A model generated the notes under the pieces. That model was not told the origin of the DNA. It worked only from the letters and a program-made list of their open reading frames with translations, and made no database searches. This document shows positions 1 through 6,313 of a stretch of DNA of 6,313 bases, in pieces. Where the stretch lies: positions 1,018 through 7,330 of the forward strand of contig PCUH01000127.1 of the NCBI GenBank assembly GCA_002770955.1, read 5' to 3'. The position numbers were made by a program, and so were the translations under genes. How positions within the stretch are numbered: position 1 is the stretch's first letter; every line of letters starts with the position of its first letter. Source of the DNA: Flavobacteriales bacterium CG18_big_fil_WC_8_21_14_2_50_32_9 (GTDB taxonomy: Bacteria; Bacteroidota; Bacteroidia; Flavobacteriales_E; Vicingaceae).

Positions 1-917
1 ATGCTATCTTATTTCCTTGGCAAGATATTAATCCTGCAGTTGGAGGAACAATAAGATATCAGACCTTAGGTACAGCACCAAATAGAAGATTTGTATTAAC
101 TTTGAACAACATACCTTATTACAGTTGTACGTCATCATTGTTTACAGGTCAGTTAAAGCTTTTTGAAACTACAAATAATATTGAGATGCATATTGCAAGC
201 AAATCTATTTGTACGGGTTGGAATGGCGGTGATGCCATATTAGGATTGCATAATTTTAATGGGACTATTGCAAGAGTTCCCGCAGGTTATAATTATCCAA
301 CCAATTGGAACGCAACAAACACTGCTTGGAGATTTACTAATAATTGTGCTGGCCCTTGTATTGTACTACCAATAGAATTAGCACAATTTTCAGGTGTTCC
401 AACTAACAGAGGCAACGAACTTTCGTGGCAAACACTTTCTGAAATAAACAACGATTATTTTGTGATAGAAGCATCAATAGATGCACAAAATTTTGAAGCT
501 ATTGCTAATATTAATGGAGCAGGAAATTCAAATGAATTTTTGAGCTATAACCACCTTGATAAGAATCCAATGGCAAACTTAGTTTATTACCGACTAAAAC
601 AAGTTGATTTTGATGGGCAATTTTCTTATTCTGATATTATTTCGGTTAGAAGAGTGGAAGAAGGAGATGTTGCAATCTCTCCAAACCCTGTAAATGACGT
701 ATTGAATATTGAACTCAAAATCGCTTCATCAGGAAATTATAAATTTATTATAACAGATTTATTAGGAGCTGTTATCGAGAAAAATATTCAACTTTCAAAA
801 GGAAGTAATAAAGTTAAATTAGATGTTTTTACAACTTTGCCTCAAGGATTTTATATGCTTAAGATAGTGGATGAAAATAATACCATAATCACCACTAAAA
901 AAATTGTGAAAAATTAA
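1..917 (+). CDS. T9SS type A sorting domain-containing secreted protein, 5'-truncated by the window edge
   Basis: This is the C-terminal 304 codons of a secreted or cell-surface protein; the first complete codon is at base 3. The frame is open to the left edge, and a TTG at 102 is an internal codon, because the 33 codons before it (including WQDINPAVGGTIRYQ) continue the same domain. Three parts are visible. Residues 1 to about 115 form a beta-rich domain with the pattern GTAPNRRFV, FETTNNIEMHI and WNGGDAILGLHN, which I recall from many Bacteroidota surface proteins. Residues about 122-217, starting LPIELAQFSG, resemble the linker or fibronectin-like module that often precedes the sorting signal, including YYRLKQVDFDG. 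Residues about 224-304 are the Por secretion tail: the PNPV motif near base 681, then GNYKFIITDLLG, LPQGFYMLKI and the basic end KKIVKN. By family knowledge this tail directs export through the type IX system and is removed on the outside. The N-terminal signal peptide, full length and specific function lie outside the window. Confidence 0.9.
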   Translation, partial: AILFPWQDINPAVGGTIRYQTLGTAPNRRFVLTLNNIPYYSCTSSLFTGQLKLFETTNNIEMHIASKSICTGWNGGDAILGLHNFNGTIARVPAGYNYPTNWNATNTAWRFTNNCAGPCIVLPIELAQFSGVPTNRGNELSWQTLSEINNDYFVIEASIDAQNFEAIANINGAGNSNEFLSYNHLDKNPMANLVYYRLKQVDFDGQFSYSDIISVRRVEEGDVAISPNPVNDVLNIELKIASSGNYKFIITDLLGAVIEKNIQLSKGSNKVKLDVFTTLPQGFYMLKIVDENNTIITTKKIVKN

Positions 918-1007
918 TAACCTGAGGTCGATTATTATTTTGTAAATCTGAATCCTTTCGGTATAATTAAAAAAAATCAACAGTTTAGATAAATTTCCGA
1001 TAAAGCA

Positions 1008-1038
1008 TTTGTTTAGTAAACAAAAAAAGATATCTTTG
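1008..1038 (+). promoter_or_regulatory. Bacteroidota-type sigma promoter for tRNA-Leu
   Basis: TTTG at 1008-1011 is followed by exactly 19 bases and then TATCTTTG at 1031-1038, a full match to the -7 consensus TAnnTTTG with the -33 TTTG element described for the Bacteroidota primary sigma factor. Transcription should begin a few bases past 1038, leaving a 5' leader of roughly 40-45 bases before the mature tRNA end at 1088. The rest of the 918-1087 spacer is A/T-rich. I see no convincing terminator for the upstream gene in it. Confidence 0.72.
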
Positions 1039-1087
1039 CAATCCTTTTTTGAGGAAGTTTTAAAGTAAACTTTTAATTAAAAATTTT

Positions 1088-1169
1088 GCGGGTGTGGTGA
1101 AATTGGTAGACACGCTAGACTTAGGATCTAGTGCTTCACGGCTTGGGGGTTCGAGTCCCTTCACCCGCA
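1088..1169 (+). tRNA. tRNA-Leu, anticodon UAG
   Basis: The acceptor stem pairs GCGGGTG (1088-1094) with CACCCGC (1162-1168), with discriminator A at 1169. The anticodon stem is CTAGA (1115-1119) with TCTAG (1127-1131), and its loop CTTAGGA puts the anticodon TAG at 1122-1124, which reads CUA and other CUN leucine codons. G follows the anticodon, as is usual for this isoacceptor. A 13-base variable arm (1132-1144) makes it a class II tRNA, consistent with leucine. The T arm is GGGGG-TTCGAGT-CCCTT (1145-1161), with two G-U pairs at its base. No CCA is encoded (the next bases are CAA), so CCA must be added after transcription. It appears to be a single-gene transcription unit with its own promoter and terminator. 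Confidence 0.97.
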
Positions 1170-1174
1170 CAAAG

Positions 1175-1191
1175 TAAGGAGCTGTTCCTTA
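1175..1191 (+). other. small hairpin just 3' of tRNA-Leu
   Basis: TAAGGA (1175-1180) and TCCTTA (1186-1191) form a 6-bp stem with a 5-base loop, followed by an A-rich rather than a T-rich run. It is therefore not a terminator on this strand. It lies in the trailer between the tRNA and the true terminator and could be a 3'-processing element, or it may be chance. Confidence 0.3.
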
Positions 1192-1201
1192 AGAAAAAAA
1201 T

Positions 1202-1233
1202 AAAAGGTATGAGGTTAGCCTTATACCTTTTTT
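1202..1233 (+). terminator. rho-independent terminator after tRNA-Leu
   Basis: AAAAGGTATGAGG (1202-1214) pairs with CCTTATACCTTTT (1219-1231) around the loop TTAG. The 13-bp stem contains one G-U pair, and a run of six T ends it at 1233. It ends the tRNA transcript and separates it from tig. Confidence 0.85.
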
Positions 1234-1247
1234 AATTTAGTGAAACT

Positions 1248-1267
1248 CCACTCCCCTAAAGGAGTGG
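1248..1267. repeat. inverted repeat in the tig upstream region
   Basis: CCACTCC (1248-1254) and GGAGTGG (1261-1267) form a perfect 7-bp, G/C-rich stem with loop CCTAAA, in an otherwise A/T-rich spacer. No T-run follows, so it is not a simple terminator for the + strand. It lies 63-82 bases before the tig start and could be an operator, a 5' UTR hairpin or a fragment of a dispersed intergenic repeat. The sequence does not decide between these. Confidence 0.5.
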
Positions 1268-1329
1268 TTAGTTGAATTTGTTCCACTGAAAAAGGAAATC
1301 TTATCAATAAAAAAATTAAACCTTAATAT

Positions 1330-2688
1330 ATGAATATTACTCAAGAAAAAATTGATGATTTAAATGCAGTTATAAAAGTGCAGTTGAAAGAAGAAGATTA
1401 TCAAGATAAAATTGATACTCAACTAAAAGAATACCGTAAAAAAGCCAGTATTCCTGGTTTTAGAAAAGGAAATGTTCCTATGGGAATGATTAAAAAAATG
1501 GTTGGAACCAATTTGTTGGTTGAAGAATTGAATAAAATTTTATCTGATTCATTACAAAACTATCTAATTAATGAAAAATTAGACGTGTTGGGAAATCCGT
1601 TGCCAAAAATGGAAGATGAAGAAAAAATTGACTGGGAAAATCAAAAAGAATTTGAGTTTAAATATGAAGTCGGATTAGCTCCTAGTTTTAAATTAGATAA
1701 ATTAGATAAATTCAAATTTGAGATTTATAAAATTAAAGTTTCAGATAAAGATGTGCAGAAATATGTAGATGATTTGGCTCGTAGATACGGAAAAATGACC
1801 AATCCAGAAGTTGCCGAAGCAGGCGATATGCTTTTTGGTAAATTTGAAGAATTAGATGCTACAGGAAATAGTAAAGAAGGTGGAATTAACCATTCTTCTG
1901 TTATAATTATTAAGTCAGTAACTGATAAAAAATTACAGAAAGAATTGGTAGGAGCAAAAAAAGGAGATACATTTAAAGTAAATCCAAAAAGTGTTTCTGA
2001 ACACCAAACAGACCAAGCAGAAGCATTAGGTGTTGATGTGAGCCAATTAAAATCAATTATCTCACAATTTAATTATACTGTAGAAAAAGTAAATAGAGTT
2101 ATTCCTACCGAACTTAATCAAGAATTATTTGATAAGGTTTTTGGTCCAGAAACTGTTAAATCTGAAAAAGAATTTAGAGCAAAAATTGCAGAAGAATTAA
2201 ACAAAGGACTGTTGGTTGATAGTGAAAATAAATTTATTAATGATGTACAAGAAGAATTGTTGAAATCATTAAACTTAAAATTACCTGATGCTTTTCTTAA
2301 AAAATGGATAGTTGCTTCAAACGAAAAACCAATTTCTTCCGAGCAAATTGAAGCTGAATATGACCAATATGCAAAAGGATTAAAATGGCAATTGATAAAA
2401 AATAAAATCATTGAATTGAATGATGTGAAAGTTGCTGCTGAAGAGGTTGTAGATTATACCAAAGGATTACTTATGCAACAAATGCAAGGCATGGGCATGG
2501 GAGATATTGACGATGAACGACTTTCAGAAACAGCTAATAACGTATTGCAAAATCAAGAAGAAGCTAGACGAATTTATGAAATGTTATATGATTCAAAGTT
2601 GAAAGATATCTATAAATCAACATTCAAATTGAAAGAAAAAGAAATTGATTATGAGAATTTTGTTAGTTTAGTAAATAAACAAAAATAA
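1330..2688 (+). CDS. tig: trigger factor, ribosome-associated chaperone
   Basis: Trigger factor binds the ribosome at the exit tunnel and shields nascent chains in the cytoplasm. The N-terminal ribosome-binding domain covers about residues 1-118 and holds the signature GFRKG at 43-47 followed by VP at 49-50, the same positions as in E. coli. The middle region (about 150-255) is where the FKBP-type PPIase domain belongs, but it is degenerate: the family's IPGFE-type active-site motif is not seen, and the matching stretch reads LQKELVGAKKGD. The rest is the helical C-terminal chaperone domain, with a short Met/Gln/Gly-rich stretch MQQMQGMGMG (382-391). At 452 residues it is of ordinary length. 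The ATG follows an A/T-rich leader with no Shine-Dalgarno sequence, normal for Bacteroidota. Terminators on both sides mark it as a monocistronic unit. I found no full-consensus promoter upstream. Confidence 0.96.
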   Translation: MNITQEKIDDLNAVIKVQLKEEDYQDKIDTQLKEYRKKASIPGFRKGNVPMGMIKKMVGTNLLVEELNKILSDSLQNYLINEKLDVLGNPLPKMEDEEKIDWENQKEFEFKYEVGLAPSFKLDKLDKFKFEIYKIKVSDKDVQKYVDDLARRYGKMTNPEVAEAGDMLFGKFEELDATGNSKEGGINHSSVIIIKSVTDKKLQKELVGAKKGDTFKVNPKSVSEHQTDQAEALGVDVSQLKSIISQFNYTVEKVNRVIPTELNQELFDKVFGPETVKSEKEFRAKIAEELNKGLLVDSENKFINDVQEELLKSLNLKLPDAFLKKWIVASNEKPISSEQIEAEYDQYAKGLKWQLIKNKIIELNDVKVAAEEVVDYTKGLLMQQMQGMGMGDIDDERLSETANNVLQNQEEARRIYEMLYDSKLKDIYKSTFKLKEKEIDYENFVSLVNKQK

Positions 2689-2693
2689 GTATT

Positions 2694-2723
2694 AAAAGCT
2701 CCTCGTTTTGAGGGGCTTTTTTT
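2694..2723 (+). terminator. rho-independent terminator after tig
   Basis: AAAAGCTCCTC (2694-2704) pairs with GAGGGGCTTTT (2710-2720) around the loop GTTTT; one T-G pair lies in the 11-bp stem, and seven T follow through 2723. It starts five bases past the tig stop codon and separates tig from clpP. Confidence 0.9.
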
Positions 2724-2748
2724 ATGTAAAATTTATTTTTAATTTTGA

Positions 2749-2784
2749 CGACATTACGACATATAATTGTACATTAGTACATTA
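2749..2784. repeat. four related 8-mers upstream of clpP
   Basis: Two tandem pairs of 8-mers lie 33-68 bases before the clpP start. They are CGACATTA-CGACATAT (2749-2764) and GTACATTA-GTACATTA (2769-2784), separated by AATT. The second pair is an exact duplication. The ACATTA cores start at 2751, 2759 (as ACATAT), 2771 and 2779, so equivalent units of the two pairs are 20 bases apart, about two helical turns. The second pair also contains the dyad TGTAC-ATTA-GTACA (2768-2781). The arrangement resembles a regulator binding site in the clpP promoter region, but no known operator is recognised and A/T-rich DNA gives such repeats by chance. Confidence 0.45.
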
Positions 2785-2816
2785 TTTTTACACCCAACAT
2801 TTAAAACAATATATCT

Positions 2817-3491
2817 ATGAATTACAACGATGAATTTAAAAAATATGCAACTAAGCACCAGGGAATTAGCAGTATGGTTTATGACCAGTATCAGTCTATT
2901 TATGCTGATTATATTTCGCCAACAATTATAGAAGAACGACAATTAAATATTGCTTCTATGGATGTGTTTTCCCGCTTAATGATGGATAGAATTATTTTCT
3001 TGGGAACTGGCATTAATGATCACGTTTCTAATATTATTCAAGCACAATTGCTCTTTTTAGAGTCGGTTGATGCAAAAAAAGACATACAGATTTACTTAAA
3101 CTCTCCTGGTGGAGGTGTTTATGCTGGTTTAGGTATCTATGACACCATGCAATACATTGCTCCAGATGTAGCAACAATTTGTACAGGAATGGCAGCATCA
3201 ATGGGAGCAGTATTATTATGTGCTGGAGCTGACGGAAAACGAACTGCTTTGCCTCACTCAAGAGTTATGATACACCAACCTATGGGAGGAGCTCAAGGAC
3301 AAGCAACAGATATTGAAATTACAGCAAGAGAAATCCAAAAACTGAAAAAAGAATTGTATGATATTATTTCTAAACATTCCAAACAGCCTTATGACAAAGT
3401 TTGGGAAGATGGAGATAGAGATTATTGGATGATAGCTTCTGAAGCAAAAGAATACGGAATGATAGACGAAGTATTAATTAGAGAAAAATAA
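2817..3491 (+). CDS. clpP: ATP-dependent Clp protease proteolytic subunit
   Basis: ClpP is the serine peptidase core of the cytoplasmic Clp protease; it forms a tetradecameric barrel fed by AAA+ unfoldases such as ClpX. The catalytic triad is Ser128 (in GMAASMG), His153 (in VMIHQP) and Asp202 (in DRDYW), with the same spacing as Ser97, His122 and Asp171 of mature E. coli ClpP. The oxyanion-side glycine motif NSPGGG is at 95-100. The segment from about residue 35, PTIIEERQLNIASMDVFSRL, is where mature ClpP proteins begin, so the first 30 or so residues are probably a propeptide or a lineage-specific extension. Length is 224 residues, slightly above the roughly 200 typical. The ATG has an A/T-rich leader without a Shine-Dalgarno sequence. 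It follows the tig terminator, so it needs its own promoter. clpX, a frequent neighbour, does not follow. Confidence 0.97.
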   Translation: MNYNDEFKKYATKHQGISSMVYDQYQSIYADYISPTIIEERQLNIASMDVFSRLMMDRIIFLGTGINDHVSNIIQAQLLFLESVDAKKDIQIYLNSPGGGVYAGLGIYDTMQYIAPDVATICTGMAASMGAVLLCAGADGKRTALPHSRVMIHQPMGGAQGQATDIEITAREIQKLKKELYDIISKHSKQPYDKVWEDGDRDYWMIASEAKEYGMIDEVLIREK

Positions 3492-3497
3492 TAATGT

Positions 3498-3607
3498 CGG
3501 AAGACCGAAGTTGGTTTGTGCGTTGGATTTCCTCCCTTGAGATTCCGAATATATTCGGACAACTAAGGTGGGTGATGTGTTGAATACGGAAAACCAAAGT
3601 CAGAATA
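3498..3607. repeat. heptad-like repeats with nested inverted repeats between clpP and eno
   Basis: The 169-base spacer holds degenerate 7-base units, CGGAAGA-CCGAAGT (3498-3511) and CGGAAAA-CCAAAGT-CAGAATA (3587-3607). The first two units of each group match at 12 of 14 positions, both differences being G/A transitions. Complementary segments are also nested in order. CCGAAG (3505-3510) can pair with CTTCGG (3624-3629), just beyond the block. TTGGTTT (3511-3517) can pair with AAACCAA (3591-3597), and CCTCCCTT (3531-3538) imperfectly with AAGGTGGG (3565-3572). These surround the perfect palindrome at 3544-3559. From memory, units like GAAGTCC/CGGAAGA form short tandem arrays in intergenic DNA of many Bacteroidota, so this is probably a decayed member of that repeat class. 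No T-run follows the inner palindrome, so a standard clpP terminator is not evident. Confidence 0.5.
3544..3559. repeat. 16-base perfect palindrome downstream of clpP
   Basis: TCCGAATATATTCGGA is its own reverse complement over all 16 bases. It is centred between CCTCCCTT and AAGGTGGG, which extend it as an imperfect outer stem. As DNA it could bind a dimeric protein. As RNA it would make a hairpin with a tight loop, most stable if the central four bases stay open. It may serve to stabilise or end the clpP transcript, but it has no U-tract. Confidence 0.55.
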
Positions 3608-3642
3608 CACAGAAATTTTTTATCTTCGGATTTTATTTATAA

Positions 3643-4950
<1,308 letters not shown>

Positions 4951-4961
4951 TATCATGAAAA

Positions 4962-4971
4962 AGTTGCAACT
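4962..4971. repeat. 10-base palindrome in the eno-gltA spacer
   Basis: AGTTGCAACT is a perfect palindrome 12 bases past the eno stop and 40 bases before the gltA start. It has no loop or T-run and so is not a terminator. It could be a small operator in a gltA promoter region, but a 10-base palindrome may be chance. The 61-base spacer otherwise holds A/T-rich DNA with no full-consensus promoter. Confidence 0.25.
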
Positions 4972-5011
4972 AGTTTATTAATTTAGCGACCATCATTAAA
5001 AATATTATAAT

Positions 5012-6298
5012 ATGTCAGAAATAGCAAAAATAGAATTAGATGGAAAAGTATATGAATTTCCTGTAATTCAAGGCACAGAAAATGAAAAGGCCATAGATAT
5101 ATCTTCTCTCAGGGCTTTAACAGGATATATAACATTAGATAGTGGATTTAAAAATACTGGCTCCACTAAAAGTGCTATTACATTTTTAGATGGTGAAGAA
5201 GGTATATTGCGTTATAGAGGGTATCCTATCGAACAATTGGCTGAAAAAGCTGAATTTTTAGAAGTAGCTTACTTATTGATTTATGGTGAATTACCTTCCA
5301 AAGCTATTTATGAACAGTTCAAAGAAACTATTACCAAGCATACGTTGATTCATGAAGATATGAAACATTTTTTTGATGCATACCCTCCAAAAGCTCATCC
5401 AATGGGAATTTTGGCAGCATCATTGTCTTCACTTTCAACATTCTATCCAGAATCTTTAGACCCAAATAGAAACAGTGAAGCGATTAATTTAACCATATAT
5501 AGATTAATTGCTAAACTACCAACATTAGCTGCTTGGGCATATAAAAATGCCATGCGTCACCCAGTTATTTATCCAAGTAACAAGTTAGATTATTGTGAAA
5601 ACTTTTTGAACATGATGTTTGCAATGCCAACTGACGATTATAAAGTTGACCCACTAGTTTCCAAAGCACTAAATAAATTACTTATTTTACATGCCGATCA
5701 CGAACAAAATTGTTCAGCAGCAACGGTAAGAGTGGTAGGTTCATCTCAAGCAAATTTATATACATCAATTTCTGCTGGAGTTTCAGCTCTTTGGGGACCT
5801 CTACATGGTGGAGCAAACCAAGCAGTTATTGAAATGCTCGAAGCAATTAAAGCCGATGGAGGTGATACAGATAAATTTATTGCTAAAGCCAAAGATAAAG
5901 ATGATCCTTTCCGTTTAATGGGCTTTGGACACAGAGTTTACAAAAACTTCGATCCAAGGGCTACCATTATTAAAAAAGCTGCTGATGATGTATTGGCTGC
6001 TTTAGGAGTAGATGATCCTATTTTAGATATTGCTAAAAAATTAGAAAAAGTAGCGTTAGAAGATGAATACTTTAAAGCTAGAGGACTTTATCCTAATGTT
6101 GATTTCTATTCAGGAATTATCTACAGAGCATTAGGCATACCAACAGAAATGTTTACCGTTATGTTTGCTTTGGGAAGATTACCAGGTTGGATTGCTCAAT
6201 GGAAAGAAATGATTGAAAACAAAGAACCAATTGGTCGTCCTCGTCAGGTTTATACCGGAGCAACAAAAAGAGATTTTGTTCCTATTGACAAAAGATAA
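5012..6298 (+). CDS. gltA: citrate synthase
   Basis: Citrate synthase condenses acetyl-CoA with oxaloacetate to citrate, the entry step of the TCA cycle in the cytoplasm. The catalytic residues match the E. coli enzyme: His265 (GPLHGGAN), His307 (FGHRVYK) and Asp364 (NVDFYSG). The oxaloacetate-binding set is also present, with His230 in LHADHEQN, Arg316 in NFDPRA and Arg389 in LGRLPGW. At 428 residues, with the extra N-terminal beta domain (residues about 1-50), it belongs to the long, Gram-negative hexameric type (type II). The cysteine that E. coli uses in NADH inhibition (Cys206, in FSTPCEPY) is replaced here, the matching stretch being FAMPTDDY, so that specific contact is absent. The stop codon TAA is followed by 15 bases to the window end. 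With a short spacer and no terminator after eno, co-transcription with eno is plausible. Confidence 0.98.
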   Translation: MSEIAKIELDGKVYEFPVIQGTENEKAIDISSLRALTGYITLDSGFKNTGSTKSAITFLDGEEGILRYRGYPIEQLAEKAEFLEVAYLLIYGELPSKAIYEQFKETITKHTLIHEDMKHFFDAYPPKAHPMGILAASLSSLSTFYPESLDPNRNSEAINLTIYRLIAKLPTLAAWAYKNAMRHPVIYPSNKLDYCENFLNMMFAMPTDDYKVDPLVSKALNKLLILHADHEQNCSAATVRVVGSSQANLYTSISAGVSALWGPLHGGANQAVIEMLEAIKADGGDTDKFIAKAKDKDDPFRLMGFGHRVYKNFDPRATIIKKAADDVLAALGVDDPILDIAKKLEKVALEDEYFKARGLYPNVDFYSGIIYRALGIPTEMFTVMFALGRLPGWIAQWKEMIENKEPIGRPRQVYTGATKRDFVPIDKR

Positions 6299-6313
6299 TT
6301 GTAATTATATCAC

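Noticed and set aside
1088..1169. tRNA-Leu as an integration site for a mobile element
   Set aside because: No integrase gene or direct repeat of the tRNA 3' end is seen, and the following DNA is core genes.
1273..1280. TGAATTTG as a -7 promoter box for tig
   Set aside because: The second position of the consensus is wrong and no TTG lies at the right distance upstream.
1690..1712. Tandem 9-base repeat AAATTAGAT within tig
   Set aside because: It encodes KLDKLDK in frame and is explained by low-complexity coding in A/T-rich DNA; two copies are too few to suggest phase variation.
2118..2411. 97-codon frame on the minus strand
   Set aside because: Lies wholly inside tig, shows no recognisable protein features and has no separate regulatory signals; it is a shadow of an A/T-rich coding region.
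2754..2942. 62-codon minus-strand frame overlapping the clpP start and its upstream region
   Set aside because: It covers the conserved N-terminal part of clpP and the promoter region. The hydrophobic, Ile/Asn-rich product is what antisense A/T-rich DNA gives, and no promoter for it is visible.
3034..3261. 75-codon minus-strand frame inside clpP
   Set aside because: Antisense to the catalytic core of clpP, with no protein family resemblance.
3621..3628. TATCTTCG as a -7 promoter box for eno
   Set aside because: It matches five of the six fixed positions of TAnnTTTG, but there is no TTTG about 19 bases upstream, and the segment also forms part of the nested inverted repeats.
4964..4986. TTG (4964-4966) with TAATTTAG (4979-4986) as a gltA promoter
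   Set aside because: The spacer is only 12 bases and the -7 box has one mismatch, so it does not fit the phylum pattern.

Overview
The window is AT-rich and reads as a chromosomal, core-genome segment of a member of the Bacteroidota, most likely a Flavobacteriales-type bacterium. The phylum rests on three things. The first gene ends in a type IX secretion (T9SS) type A sorting domain. A promoter upstream of the tRNA matches the Bacteroidota pattern TTTG-N19-TAnnTTTG rather than an E. coli-like -35/-10. The genes start after A/T-rich leaders with no Shine-Dalgarno sequence. The order or family within the phylum is an inference.

Layout, all on the + strand. The 3' part of a gene for a secreted T9SS cargo protein runs off the left edge and stops at 917. 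A 170-base spacer carries a strong Bacteroidota promoter, followed by tRNA-Leu(UAG) at 1088-1169 and a good rho-independent terminator at 1202-1233. The trigger factor gene tig (1330-2688) has its own terminator at 2694-2723. Then come clpP (2817-3491), eno (3661-4950) and gltA, citrate synthase (5012-6298). No spacer exceeds 170 bases.

Functionally the window joins two housekeeping pairs. Trigger factor and ClpP cover folding of nascent chains and protein degradation. Enolase and citrate synthase cover lower glycolysis and entry into the TCA cycle. The terminators isolate the tRNA and tig as separate transcription units. Between eno and gltA only 61 bases and no terminator are visible, so those two may be co-transcribed.

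No new defence, mobile or biosynthetic system is visible. The parts worth a second look are small. They are an array of related 8-mers upstream of clpP, a compact block of heptad-like repeats and nested inverted repeats between clpP and eno, a trigger factor whose PPIase domain appears to lack its usual active-site motif, and the absence of clpX directly after clpP.
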